Assembly (NCBI GenBank): GCA_033807775.1
Contig: CM066312.1
Span: 28,741,696-28,805,695, forward strand
Direction: 5' to 3'
Length of the DNA: 64,000 bases
From: Saussurea involucrata
Lineage: Eukaryota > Streptophyta > Magnoliopsida > Asterales > Asteraceae
In this document: positions 44,543 through 55,989 of the stretch, piece by piece
Layout of the letters: each line of letters begins with the position of its first letter
How positions within the stretch are numbered: position 1 is the stretch's first letter
Program-made: the position numbers and the translations under genes
The notes under the pieces: generated by a model
Seen by the model: only the letters and a program-made list of their open reading frames with translations
Databases searched by the model: none
What the model was told of the DNA's origin: nothing

Positions 44543-46126
44543 TGTAATACCCCGGGTAAGTTCGTTAGTTAAAATCCCTTTTCCGTTAAATAAAGTTAAC
44601 TTTAAAATTTGAGGTTTAGGGTAAGTTTAGGTAAATTTACAAGTTAAGGGTGTTTGGGCCATTGTTGAATAGTTTAAGGGCTAAAATGTAATTAGGTTTT
44701 GATATTACCCCTTGAAGAGTTCAGATATTTTTCATTTCAGAAAAATATCCAGATTTCAGTAGGTGTGTGTGTGTTTTGGGGAGAAAAGTAGCAAAAGAAG
44801 AAAGGAAGGGTTAAGGCTTCAAATTGGATTGTTGGAAGTGAATTCAAGGTATGTTGCTTTGTATTTTATGTTCATAATTGCTATTAGATAGTTTCTATCG
44901 GAGTAGAATAAACGATTTCATGTCCAGTAGTGATTTCTGTTGAATCTGGGTCGAAATTGAGCAAACCGACAGGAGTTTCCGGACACAGTACGAATGTGTC
45001 CGGGTAGTCTTGTTGATAGTGTTCGGGTAGTTTTGTTGGAGGTGTCCGGACGATTCTTGCATCCGGTAAGCTCCACTTTTCATTAAGTTTCCGGAAGATT
45101 TTAGATACCGGATGGAGTCCGGATTACTGTGGTTTCTGGATGACGTCCGGATTATTTATGTTGTCCGGAAAGGTTATGCTGTCCGGATTGTATGAACTGT
45201 CCGGATAGTTTGAGATTGTCCGGAAACTTTGAGCTGTTTGGTTATTTTTGAGATTTTAGATACTTTTAGCTATGGTTTTAGAATAAGTTGTCGTAGGGAA
45301 AGCATTAAGGATAAGAGTTTGATGGGTTAAATAGGATTCTCAGCCTGCTATAGAGTCTTCTGTGTTCTATATGGTAAAGAGATATTGTATTTGAATTGTT
45401 CCAGATACTGTGAATTTGAAGTGAAAGACTGAATCTGTTGAAAAGGCTTGGAAGGGATTTTGGTGATAAGCAAAACAGGTGAGTTTTACTTTAAAACGTT
45501 TCTAAACTGGAATACGTATATGTGTGGATTGGGTATGTGATAGATGTGTGGTTATGTGTGTTTATATTGAAATATAATATGTAGAGATATTGTATTTACA
45601 TAAGAATTATACTATACAGGAATACGACTGGCCGGGCTTAGGACCGGTGTGTTGGTTGTAATATTCGTACAGTGTTGTTGGCTGTAAATGTCGTACAGTG
45701 AAGTTAATTTATTAGTTGGCTTGCTACCAACTAATTTGGCCAGGGGAATGAGGAGAGATGAACACAATGTACGAGTCTTGCTTGGTAGTTAATCTTTGTG
45801 GTATATGGATGTTTTATAAAAAAAAGGATTTCTAAAATGACAGGGATTATCTCACTAGACCGTTTGGTCTAACCCTCATTTTCCTTTCAAAAATATGTAT
45901 TCCAGGTCAAGGATCTTTTGATAGCAAAGGGAAGAATAAACCATAGGAGGCGGTTGATGGCTGACGAAGACTAGGATATGTTTACGTTTTTTTTTGTATT
46001 GTATAGTTCTGAGACTTTGGGACCGAATGTGAATTATTATGTATTTTGTTATGAAAGTAACGACGTTATGTACGAGATGTTTAAATGATGTATATTATGT
46101 ATGTTATGGGATACCGGGTTGTTACA
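44543..46126 (+). repeat. Solo LTR of the chromovirus G family
   Basis: 1,584 bp, TGTAATACCCCGGG...GGGTTGTTACA, with target duplication CATAC at 44538-44542 and 46127-46131. It carries the same cluster of TCCGG words (about 44970-45230) as the LTRs of G but is clearly diverged and lacks the GC hairpin block. No internal sequence remains, so it is the product of LTR-LTR recombination. It splits gag of element C. Confidence 0.95.
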
Positions 46127-46131
46127 CATAC

Positions 46132-46781
46132 ATATCAGTGAGAGACCATGCATCCAGATCTTGGTTAGCTTGTAGAGACATAGACAGATGTAGCCACTCA
46201 TCGTTCAAACGTTTCAAGAATAAGACATTGTTATCCTCCTTCGACCTAACAACCCCGCATTTCATGCATTTGTTAATCAAAATGTTGAATCTATTGTAGG
46301 TTTGTTGTAAAGTTTCCTCAGGAAGTGCCTTAAAATCATTGTATTCATTTATACATTGGGTCCTTCAACTCTTTTGGGTTTTAATACCCCCTTCGAGTTG
46401 ATTTAAAAGTTGATCCCAGATTTCTTTAGCTGTAACGCCGGAGTCTAGTTCTTGGAAAATATCGTTTGGAATGGCCATTATCAAGAGTCTAACAGCCTTA
46501 AGATCATTTTCCATTTTAAGCTTTTCTTCTTCAGTAAAACCAGTGGTTTTATATTCAAAGTGAGCAGGAATTTCTTCTGTTGTTTGTGTAGCAGGAACAC
46601 GAGGAACCAAAACCATGGGTTGGAATGGTCCATTTGTGACAGATCGCATGAGATCTCTATCCATGCCATCGAAGAAGTTGACCATCATAATCTTCCATTG
46701 AAGGTATTCATCCCTCAGAAGAGTAGGCGGTTTGGTTAAAGAACCAGCCGTATATATAGCATTTATATTGTTGTTTGCCAT
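46132..46781 (-). pseudogene. gag: Copia C: gag N-terminal part
   Basis: Starts MANNNINAIYTAGSLTKPPT at 46781, as in E. Capsid motifs: LRDEYLQWKIMMVNFFDGMD, ELDSGVTAKEIWDQLLNQLE. One stop near 46365 (TQKS, stop, TQCINEYN) and then the same frame continues to DLDAWSLTDMYV, where the solo LTR interrupts. The rest of gag lies left of it. Confidence 0.88.
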
Positions 46782-47044
46782 TTTAATAGAAAAACAGAGT
46801 ATGAGTACTTTGAAAGAGTTCTAGACAAAAAGTAGATGAACAGTAAAGCAATTGAACAGTAAATGATATAAAGATGATTTCCAAACTTACTGGAAAGCTT
46901 AAATACGTATCAAAAGCTTGTAACAAAGGAGTTTCAGGTTTTAAACAGAAAAACATAGTATACTATAAAGCTTTAAAGCATAATCAACAATAGTGAATCA
47001 ACCTGGTTAGATTGGGTCGATTGGATTTAAGCAAATCAATCTGC

Positions 47045-47056
47045 TCTGATACAAAT
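47045..47056 (-). other. Primer binding site of copia C (one mismatch)
   Basis: The minus strand reads TTTGTATCAGAGC where the other elements read TTGGTATCAGAGC. This single change is probably post-insertion decay. Confidence 0.8.
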
Positions 47057-47275
47057 TGTAGGTTCCTAGATTCACTTTGTCTCATATAAACAGCAAGATC
47101 AAAGATAGCGGAAGCATTATAAAGTTGTTTATGTACGAGTGATTGTGAGTAGAATAAAACAATGAGAGAATAACAGTAGCAATATATAGAACATTAAATG
47201 ATAACACAATAGTTAATAAGCTGCTCGTATATTGATATATGAATAACACCAAGAACACTTTCTTGTGTGTGTATT

Positions 47276-49371
47276 TGTAAAGCCCGTGTTCCGATATGCA
47301 TTTTAATTAATTATTTTATTTTATTTTCTCTAAATGAATTTTTTAGCGGGATTTGGCGGCAAGGACCAAAATGATTCAATTTTGTGATGTTTGGTTTGTT
47401 TTGTAAAATCCTAACTTCATGTGGTAAGAAATGACATAGTTTTAAAACCTAGGGACTAAAGGTGAAGTTTGTCAATTGGATTGCATGGGATCGGCCCATA
47501 GGACCGACCCCCCCTTCCCTTATTTCGTTTTTGTACTTCACGTATGAAACCCATCGCAAAACATCAAACGCACAACCCTAATTCTCCCTCCCGTTCGCTG
47601 CTACCACCGATCAACCCCAAGACCGCCGGCGCCGCCGTTTCCTGCCGGCGAGAGCGAGGTGTAGTGAGAGAGAGTGAGCCGGCGATCGAGACAAGTAAGG
47701 GATCGGGACCTCGTGTTGGTTGCTGATTCGTGGGCATCGAGAGGTAAGGATTATTCACTTTTCTTCTTAGTTTCTTGATTCGTCGTCGCCGAACAACCGC
47801 GGAACCACCACCGCTGCCGCAGCCATGGCTGCCGGCATGGTGCCGCCGCCATGCACCACCAGGTCGGTGGTTGTAACGGAGGGTTTGCGGCTGTTAGGTC
47901 GAGCGTGTATGTGCGTGGCCGAGTTAGAATGGTGGGATTGTTCCCGTTGGTCTCGCCGGTTGGTTTTATCGAACCACCACCACCGCCGGTGGTGGCTGCC
48001 GCCCCCACGCCACCATCGACCACCACTGCCGGAGGTGGCTTTGGGTGGTGCTGGTGTAGTTCAGACCCAGGTGCCTAAACCCTAGTTTGCGAATCCTAAA
48101 CCTAAATGTAAAACGCTAAACCGAGAAATCGAAGTTATCATTTTATGTGAAAATGTCCAATCTGTCCCTGTTTTGTAAAATCCGTAGAATAATCTAGGAA
48201 GCTCGGATTGAGGTAAAATCAGTGCCCAAATCTCCCAATTTGGGTCTAGTATGTTTCGTATGTTTTGCAGAAAAATTAACGAGACCTATAGCTAGGACCA
48301 AATTGGCAATTAGTGCAGACTGGTCCGAAATTCGCTGTTCGGATAGTCTGTTTTGAAAAATTCATATAAAATAGTAGGGACCTCGTATGAACACGTGATA
48401 TATGTCCCTGGAAACCTAAGACATGGAACCTTCAGACCATGGAATTATATTTCTGGTTTGATGGGTTTAAGGAGGGCTAAACAGGTCACGAACAGACCTG
48501 CTGTTTTAGACCAAAAACCGGAAAAATGCACGTTTAGACTTGTGGTGGTATTTTCGGGTTAGGACTTCACTTTGACACTTTGTAACACTTCTTTAGGTGG
48601 AAAGAAGTGAGTTGGAGTTGGCGGGTTCTCATCGCCGTTTGTGGAGTTCTGCTTTGCTTTTCGAGGTGAGTTCACTCACTGCATAGGATAGGGGTTATAT
48701 GTGCATTGCTGTAGGTCGTGTGTGTTAACTGATTGGTTGTGGGTAATATTCTATTGTGTTAGTGTCTAGTATGAGACTTTGGGTGTTGTATAAAACTCGG
48801 GGAGACCGAGGAATACGTATATGGGTGTTGTATGGACTCGGGGAGACCGAGGAATACGTACATGGGTGTTGTATGAACTCGGGGAGACCGAGAGATACGT
48901 GCACAGGTGTTGTATGAATTCGGGGAGACCGATGGGTACATACACAGGTGTTCTTGCATGAGTTGCTTGTCTAGGATATGTTCTTAGACTGGCATGTGAT
49001 GTTTGTTTATGTCTATCTGCTGATAGGGGTGGTGTTCATATGATTGCTATTTTATGTACGTGTTTGAATTCACTAAGCTTCGTGCTTACCCCTTTCCTAT
49101 AAAATACTGGTTCAGGTACGAGTGGCAGTAAGGCGTGACGGTACACACTAGCGCGTTGAAGAGACTTTCACTATTATTTATTTTGAGACTCTATGTTTAG
49201 AATTATTTTACTTTCCGCTGTTTTAACTGAGTTGGTTGTTTAACTTAACGAGGTTTTCGATAAAACGTTTATTTGGATTTAAACACTTGTGGTTTATTTA
49301 ATAAAAATAGTATTTTTAAAAGTTCAAATTTATTGTAATTTTAAATTTATTGTAATTTTTGGGACGTTACA
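47276..49371 (+). repeat. Solo LTR of family L (2.1 kb)
   Basis: TGTAAAGCCCG...GGGACGTTACA with GTATT at 47271-47275 and 49372-49376, a perfect 5-bp duplication. It holds the GC-rich block with ATGGCTGCCGGC (about 47824), a 41-bp tandem array, and a TACGAGTGGCAG-type 3' segment. It is homologous along most of its length to the partial LTR at 1-1540. No internal region remains. Confidence 0.93.
48781..48950 (+). repeat. 41-bp tandem repeat, about four copies, inside the family L LTR
   Basis: Copies start at 48781, 48823, 48864 and 48905 with the core GGTGTTGTAT-AACTCGGGGAGACCGA. Spacing is 41-42 bp. The end of the other family L LTR that should hold this region lies outside the window, so I cannot say whether the array is general. 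Confidence 0.9.
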
Positions 49372-49849
49372 GTATTCTGAGACAATTCGTACAATAGAAG
49401 TGGAATGGAATGTGCAGTGTTTTGCTCTCACAATTCTAGTAATAATTCTCACCAAAAGCTTACAATTGTGTGCTCCACTACCTTCTATTTATAGCCTGAA
49501 TAAAGTGAAAGACAGTGTACTATCTAACCTTGGAATGACACATGGAAAGTGTGTCTCTGTCCTTTTAGGGCTTACGTGGAAAGTACGGACACGTGTCTGA
49601 CACTTTGAGATTTCTACGAGACTTAAGCTTCACAGAGGTCTTCTTTCACCAGAGCTCTTATGACAGAGCTCTGAAGGTCTTCTAGCGAGTTTGTCCTCTC
49701 GTGGTTCAGTAGAGGTCTTCTGCCAGAGCTCTGACGATCTCTGGTGATCTTCTGTTTTGTTCCTCTGCTAAGTCTTTGCTTGATCTATGATGTCCTTCGG
49801 ACTTGTGATATTTTCAATACTTTTACATTAAACATACTTGGGGCTAACA

Positions 49850-50101
49850 TTTAGAAGCCAAAATCTCTTTACTCCCCCTTAAAGCACATATACTCTTCTT
49901 CAAAATTCTGCACAACATCTCTTCTGTTTTCCATTCATGTGTGTGGTATACATCTTACAATCAGCACTACACATGATAAACCTGCAAAACAGATTAAGTA
50001 GATTTTGGTACCTAACGGAACTTGGGTCCTGGTTTGTTAGGTGCAGTTTTATTAGAAGAAACTCTGTAAGTACCGTACCAATACGAAACATAAATCTTAT
50101 G
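49850..50101 (-). mobile_element. Fragment of an F-family element (gag end and stop)
   Basis: The minus strand matches F at about 59400-59640: TATTGGTACGGTACTTACAG, then CCAAAATCTACTTAATCTG, TTTTGCAGG, ATACCACACACATGA and TTAAGGGGGAG. Copia C ends at 49849 and the D LTR begins at 50102, so both inserted into this older copy 252 bp apart. Its remaining parts are not adjacent in this window. Confidence 0.8.
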
Positions 50102-50832
50102 TGTTGATCCCGTTTTTGACTCAACAATGATAGATAACCATAAACTTTCAAAAAACAGAGTATATAAATATAGAAGAGCGGAAGCGTTTAAAGAACAGTA
50201 TGGGTTATGTTTGATGGTAGATAACACACAAATAGGTAAATGAAATCAGTAACCAACAAGAATAATGCTCAATGATTCATCTCCATTGATTCTTTCGAAT
50301 TACACCAAGAATACTTTTTAGTGTGTGAAACAGAAATATATATCTCTAAGTGTGTGTGTGTGTGTGTGTGTTGTGCTTCATTACCATAAAAAGTCTGGTA
50401 GAACCTCCTATTTATACAAAAGATAGGGGACAAACAGTACACAGGTACAGGGGACAAGTTCGTGGGACTGATCCTAGTACACGTTAATGTAATGCACCGT
50501 TTTCTGCAAAAATTGTAAGCTCTCTGATGATGACACGTGGAAAGTAGAAGATCACGCCTTGTACTATTGATCTTCAGTATCTTCGTACATCAGAAGCATG
50601 TGAGTGGCATGCTTGTCCTTGTCTTTGTCTTCATTTAACTTCATCTTCAGTTCTTCATAACACAGAGGCTCTGTCAAGGGTGGCAGAGGCTCTGTGACCT
50701 TGTCATCTATTAATCTTCTGATGGTTGACAAGTGAAGGTTATGCGCTCTTGGTGTTCATCAGAGGCTTCTGCTAGAGTTCTTCCTTATCCTATTTTTCAA
50801 TACTTTTCTATTAACAGAAGTTGGAGCTAACA
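50102..50832 (-). repeat. 3' LTR of copia D
   Basis: 731 bp; on the minus strand TGTTAGCTCCAAC...GGGATCAACA. It is preceded on that strand by ATAGGGGGAGATTG. It has two CAGAGGCTCTGT palindromes near 50665-50695 and a (GT)n run of about 22 bp at 50350-50371. Confidence 0.88.
50350..50371 (+). repeat. (GT)n microsatellite in the LTR of D
   Basis: About 11 GT units on the plus strand, in the middle of the D LTR. The B LTRs have only a few GT units at the same place. Confidence 0.9.
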
Positions 50833-51026
50833 ATCTCCCCCTATGTATTGAAAAATAAAAAATTAAAAGTTGCATGGATCTTAGGCTAAAAAGAACAAGA
50901 GGTGAAGAGATCAACCTCTGTAATAGTGATACTTTTCATTGAGTGTATGCTAGAGGCATTTACATTGGTTTAAAAGTAAGTTACATAACTTGAAAGGTGA
51001 ACAAAAGCAACAGTGTGTTACAAAGC

Positions 51027-51776
51027 TTATATTTTCACATTGGGAAAGTCGTTGATAGACTTTGTGAAACCTCCATCTTTAAGCTCTATGTAGAAGTATG
51101 CACAGAGGTCCCTGAAGCGGATAGTGGCATCAATTACTTCTATCAGTCTTTTGGCATATTGTAAGTTCACGAACTCTGTTCCTCTGCTGTTTAAAAGATC
51201 CATCCAGAACTGTAGAAGTGTTTCTGTGGCATACTTCTAGCAGTCGTACTCCACAAACAACTTCTTCCTTCCCTGTGGGTCAAGACAGACGTATCCAATA
51301 TTGGGACTTTGGATGATGGTGTGCGGTTTAATCTCAGCAGAGGAGGGGCAACTGTCATCTGGGGATGTAAGCCTGATTTTCTTGATTCCAAGGTCTAGAG
51401 CCACTTGGATGTCAATCACGTTGTAGAACAGAAGCTTTTCCCTCGTGGCCTTTTTGATTTTCTCATAGGCCCTTTGGTGTTCTAGCCTTTGCATGTAGTT
51501 TTTCCTGGCCCAATTGAAGAGTTCTTGAAGATCATACGGTGACAGATTTCTCAAGTCTGCATCTGAGAACTTCATCTGTGATTTATCTTCTCTTAGGACC
51601 GTGTAGAGATTATACCAGAAGTTCTTTCATTTCGTATGCACCAATTTGTAGCTCAGGACTTGCTTGATTCTTGACTCTGAGAAGACTTCTTTGACATTTT
51701 TGGCTTTGTCTCTGTAGAATCTGTCCCTTTCTTCTTCGATGATGTCTCGGCTAAGAGTAGGATTGGGCAGAGGATC
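51027..51776 (-). pseudogene. ORF3 C-terminal part of copia D
   Basis: Homolog of the ORF3 C-terminus of B: KFSDADLRNLSPYDLQELFN, TREKLLFYNVIDIQVALDLG, IIQSPNIGYVCLDPQGRKKL, then an in-frame stop (Gln codon to TAG, near 51237) and LIEVIDATIRFRDLCAYFY to the TAA at 51027-51029. Stops also occur upstream of 51575. The residues shared with B (RNLSPYDL, SP-GY---DP-G---LF-E-DC, LIEVIDA-I-FR-LC) mark the most conserved part of ORF3. Confidence 0.82.
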
Positions 51777-52456
51777 TGTTAGCCCCAAGTATCTGTTAGA
51801 AGACCACCAGAGATCGAGCAGAAGACTTAGAAGAAATCAGCAAGAAGACCAACAGAGCTCAACAGAGCTCTGGTGGAATCAACAGAGCTCTGGCAGAAGA
51901 TCAACAGAAGAACTGTTCATGCCCGAAGACTAACAGAGCTCTGGTCTATGAGCTCTGGTGAAGTGAAGACCTTTGTGATGCCTAAGTCTCGTAGAAATCC
52001 TAAGTGTCAGACACGTGTTCATACTTTCCACGTATGCCCTAAAGAAAGGAGACACACTTTCCACGTGTCATTCCAGGGTACGATAGTACACTGTCAACAC
52101 TTTATAAGGGCTATAAATAGTAAGGTAGTAGAACAAACGATTGAAAGCTTTTGGAAGAATAGTTTTCCACAATTGTTAGAGCACACACTACAGTATTTCC
52201 ATAGCACTACCTCCGTACGATATTGTGTCCTGTGAGATTTCCGAACACACACTATAATGTGTTCTTGGTGTGATTCATTATCAATATACGAGCAGTTTTT
52301 ATACTTGATTGTGTTATCATTATTACTGTTCTATATTTGATTCTCACAGTTACATTATTTTTGCACAATCACTCACAGTTTAATGGCTTTATATATTGCT
52401 TCTGTTGTCTATTTTATTACCATTAATGTGATGCAACGTGAATCTGGGAACCTACA
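51777..52456 (+). repeat. 5' LTR of copia E
   Basis: 680 bp, TGTTAGCCCCAAG...GGGAACCTACA. It has several ACAGAGCTCTGG-type palindromes in the first 200 bp, TATA box CTATAAATAG at 52111-52120, and primer site TGGTATCAGAGC at 52459-52470. Confidence 0.93.
52111..52120 (+). promoter_or_regulatory. TATA box in the LTR of copia E
   Basis: CTATAAATAG about 335 bp into the LTR; the C LTR has the same box on the minus strand near 49485-49495. Confidence 0.6.
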
Positions 52457-52458
52457 GT

Positions 52459-52470
52459 TGGTATCAGAGC
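52459..52470 (+). other. Primer binding site of copia E
   Basis: TGGTATCAGAGC two bases after the LTR end; complementary to initiator Met tRNA. Confidence 0.92.
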
Positions 52471-52733
52471 TTCTTTGATTTGCTTAAATCAAACGATCCA
52501 ATCTACCAAGGTTGATTCACTGTTGTTGATTGTGTGTGTGTTTCAAAGCTTCCTAGTATACTCTGTTTTACAGTTCAAAGTTTAAAAGTTACTTTATCAT
52601 TGTTTTAAGCTTTCAAGTCTAGTTTAAAGATCTTCTCTACTCAAGTTACTGTTCCATTGGTTATGGTTCACTTGCTTTCAGCTTACACTCTTTCAAAACC
52701 GTTTGAAACTGTTATACCCTGTTTTTCTGAAAA

Positions 52734-54029
52734 ATGGCAAATAACAACATCAATGCCATTTACACTGCTGGTTCTCTGACCAAGCCTCCTACTCTTCTGA
52801 GAGATGAATATCCTCAGTGGAAGATTAGGATGGTTAACTTCCTTGATGGAATGGACATAGATTTAATGCGATCTGTCACAGATGGACCTTGCAAACCCAT
52901 GGTTTTGGTTCCACGTGTACCCGCAATAGAAACTACTGCTGAGATTCCTTCTTATCTTAAACCTAAAACCACCGGGTTTACTGATGAAGAGAAACTTCAA
53001 ATGGAAAATGACCTTAAGGCTGTTAGACTTTTGATTATGGCCATTCCTAACGAAATATTTTATGAACTAGATTCATATGTTACTGCTAAGGAAATCTGGG
53101 ATCAGTTTCTTAATCAACTTAAGGGTGGTATCAAGATCCAAAAGAACAGAAGGACCCAATGTATTAACGAATACAATGATTTCAAGGCACTTCCTGAGGA
53201 AACCCTACAACAAACCTACAACAGATTTAATGTTCTAATCAATAAATGTAAAAAGTGTGGGGTTGTTAGGTCGAAGGAAGATAACAATGTTCTGTTTTTG
53301 AAAAGTTTAAATGATGAATGGTTAAATCTGTCCATGTCTTTACAAGCTTATCAAGATTTAGATGCATGGTCTCTCACTGATGTGTATGGCACTCTCGCCG
53401 CACAAGAGAAGGATGTTGTCAAACAAAAGGGCAAATCCACCATTGCAGGTCCAATTGCTTTAGTTTCTGAGTCAAAGAATACCATTGAAGGGAAGTCTAA
53501 CAGAGAGAGTTCTAGTAGAGATAAGAAGAAAGAGAATAAGAAGGGTAAGAAGAGTCTGGTATCAGAAAGTGATGTTGAAGAAAGTTCATCAGAGGATGAC
53601 GATATAAATGCTTTCGCTAAATCTCTTGCATTAATCACTCAAAAATTTAACAAGAGATTTGGTAACAGAGCATTTGACTGAAGAGGTAGACATGAAAGAG
53701 AAGAAAAACATGAGAAAAGAGGTTATGCTGCACCTCCACAACAGAACCACCAGAATAGAGCTCCACAAGAATAGAGACCGCAACCACAACAGAAGTACAA
53801 TGTTCCAGTTCCACAGAAAAACGATGCTGCTCAACCCATCAACCAGAATGATGGACGTTGCGTTAGATGTGGCAAACTTGGCCATTTCTCTGCTAATTGT
53901 AGAGGTAATCTGGTAAAAGACCAGGATTACTACAAGAACAAATATAAGTACAATTACAGAGAGAAAGGCTATGTCGCTGAGATGGAGAATTGGATCTCCG
54001 ATTCATCCTCTAACGATGAACCAGAGTAA
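52734..54029 (+). pseudogene. gag: Gag of copia E
   Basis: Starts MANNNINAIYTAGSLTKPPT. Capsid motifs LRDEYPQWKIRMVNFLDGMD, TAKEIWDQFLNQLKGG, YNRFNVLINKCKKCG and DEWLNLSMSLQAYQDLDAW are intact over 315 codons to a TGA at 53679-53681. The same frame continues through a TAG at 53772-53774 to the zinc knuckle CVRCGKLGHFSANC (about 53856-53897). It then reaches DQDYYKNKYKYNYREKGYVA and a TAA at 54027-54029. Only point nonsense changes separate this from a complete gag; it is the best-preserved copia gag in the window. Confidence 0.9.
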
Positions 54030-55989
54030 GCCAACTTCTGTGGAGTTGCTATAGATGATGAGAGTTTGGGAGAAGAGGTTGATTGGATGACCGGAGAGAA
54101 GTTAGAAAGAACGACAGAAGAAGATATGAATCAGAATGCAATTGCTCTTACTGTGACAGAGCCAGATAACAGAGCGTTGGAGACCACCAGACCCCGTGCC
54201 AAGGTATGTTCTTCTGAATCCAAGTCTGACTCTGAGTTAGAAATGAATGTGTCTTTACTAACAGAAGAATTCCAACATTTAAAACAAAAGCTTTCTGAGG
54301 AAAAAGAGTTAAGAAAGCTAGCTCAGAAGGATTTGTCCTTCTACAAGAGAGAGAAAACTCTCTTGGAACAAGAAAAGGAGGAAATCTTTAAGGAAAAATC
54401 TGAGCTAGAAGTCTTACAACAAAAGAAGGAAAGCATCTTTTTTGAAAAAGTAAAGGAATATGAGGAAGTCTTGAAACATAAATCTGAAGAGGTTAAAAAG
54501 TCTGAAACTGAAAGACTTAACTCTGTTGCATTAAAAGACTATTTTCAAAGAGAAAGGGAGGTTTTACATCAACCCCTACAGAGAAAAGAGATTTTAATCA
54601 AGAAGTACCAGGATGCACAAGATGTGCACATCAAGATAAACTCACAGATGGATACGCAAGGTCTTGGATTCTCTGACCTTGCTCCCTAGAATGGAAAGAA
54701 GAAGACATCTCTATCCTCTACTTTTTGTGTTGGGAAAATCCAGGAGGATGTGATCTCTGGTACTGCTGTTTTCAAAAGAATAAAAACTTTAGATATTTCA
54801 AGGACCAGAAGACTTAACTTCAGGAACGTTAGCTATGACTCCTTGGATCAAGGAAAGGTTACAAAACCATATAAAAAGTTTACTCTTGATCAAGGAAAAG
54901 CTAGAATCATATTGCCTAATTCTGTTAAGAGTCTGGATCCCAAAGAGATTTTCAACTTTAACTCTTTTAAGGGACAGAAGTCTGTTACATCTGTGGAAGA
55001 GTCCTCTGTTGATAAAACACAGAGTGTGCTCAACCCTGAAGCCCCCAGTTTTCTCTCCTTCCTCTGAATCAATTCGAACATCATTTGAGGAGGATTTGAA
55101 AAGAGTTCTTGATGAGAATATTGCATCTGATGCTTTAAAACCAAAGTTGAGAAAGTTCAAGTCTGCTCAAGCTAATATCTCTGTGATACCATCAGAGTCT
55201 ACCACCAGAGCCACTAGAGACGTTCAGTGCTCTGACAGTGACTTTGACTTTGAGGTAGATGAACAAATCTTTTGTGGTCAAAAGAAAGTTTTGCATAAAC
55301 CTAAGCAAATACCAATGGGATCTATGGATTTGAAAAGGGATGTCTCATTTTTCCAGAAACAATCAAGATTCATACCAGTAACTGAGTTTGATAACAAAGG
55401 CTTCAGGACACTTGCTTCTAATGTGATAGAAGTGAAGAAAAGAGAGAATTCCAGAAATATTCCAGTAAACAACTCTGTTCCCCTAGCTTTTAAGCCATTC
55501 AAATTTACTCCAGGATAGAAGGGTAAATGGATAGTCAATGACAGACCTGTTCCCAAATCTGGTATAAATCAAAGAATGAATTCTTTTTGGCAAAATGAGT
55601 ATGTTTCAAGGAAAAACAACAATTCTGGTGTAAACAACAATTTCAAAAGGCCAAACCAGGACAGAATGTATGGTCCTAAAGTTTTCCAGAATCAAGCACC
55701 ATTCAAACAACAGTTTTTAAATAAAAACAACAATGTGCATAAACTATCTTCATGTTCTATCAACTGCAATTGTATTCAACTGTTGTTAAAACTGCAAAAT
55801 CATATGAATGGTCCCCACTGTGGTCTGAATCAGTCACCTCAAAGGAAAAATCCCAAGACTGTTCAGAATGCACAGAGAATGACCTCTGGCACACCATCAA
55901 AGAATGGAAAGCCAGTAGGAAAGTCTGTTAACACCCCAAAGCCTAACAAGAAAGGACCCATTATGCAATGGGTACCTACAAATAACTAA
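54030..55989 (+). pseudogene. gag: Gag-extension spacer of copia E
   Basis: Same frame as gag to 54689: coiled coil from LTEEFQHLKQKLSEEKELRK to HKSEEVKKSETERLNSV, then LKDYFQREREVLHQPLQRKE and KKYQDAQDVHIKINSQMDTQ. TAG at 54687-54689; the frame continues to about 55045, where one extra C (GCCCCCAG) shifts it. The second part (RTSFEEDLKRVLDEN onward) has a TAG at 55516-55518, then INCNCIQLLLKLQ, and ends NKKGPIMQWVPTNN with TAA at 55987-55989. Directly after comes TCT GTC TTG CAG and pol in the same frame. C shows the same layout. Confidence 0.85.

Larger units (their letters stand above)
35870..49849 (-). mobile_element. Copia element C (heavily interrupted host element)
   Basis: Read leftward from its 5' LTR (47057-49849, itself split by a solo LTR) through gag, spacer, protease, integrase, RT and RNase H to the pol stop at 36100-36102, then noncoding DNA continuing at 20537-20187. 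The 3' LTR is not in the window. Interruptions are solo LTR 47276-49371, solo LTR 44543-46126, a LINE in RT (37551-39933) and element B at 35869/20538; element A abuts or interrupts its 3' region. Gag and LTR match element E. It was inserted into the F-family fragment beginning at 49850. Confidence 0.88.
47057..49849 (-). repeat. 5' LTR of copia C, split by a solo LTR
   Basis: The LTR pieces are 47057-47275 and 49377-49849 (about 690 bp joined). On the minus strand it runs TGTTAGCCCCAAGTAT...GGAACCTACA, matching the E LTR at 51777-52456. It contains CAGAGCTCTG palindromes (49660-49740) and a TATA box (minus CTATAAATAG, about 49485-49495). Confidence 0.9.
50102..51776 (-). mobile_element. Copia element D (B family): 3' LTR and ORF3 end
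   Basis: Only the 3' end is seen: LTR 50102-50832, polypurine tract, and the C-terminal part of ORF3 up to 51776, where the LTR of E begins. The rest would lie right of E, beyond the window. LTR ends and ORF3 match element B but are clearly diverged. Confidence 0.85.

Noticed and set aside
47544..48085. Apparent 5' end of a plant gene (GC-rich, ATG, Pro-rich frame)
   Set aside because: It lies inside an LTR with clean TG/CA ends and a GTATT duplication; kept only as a finding about the LTR.
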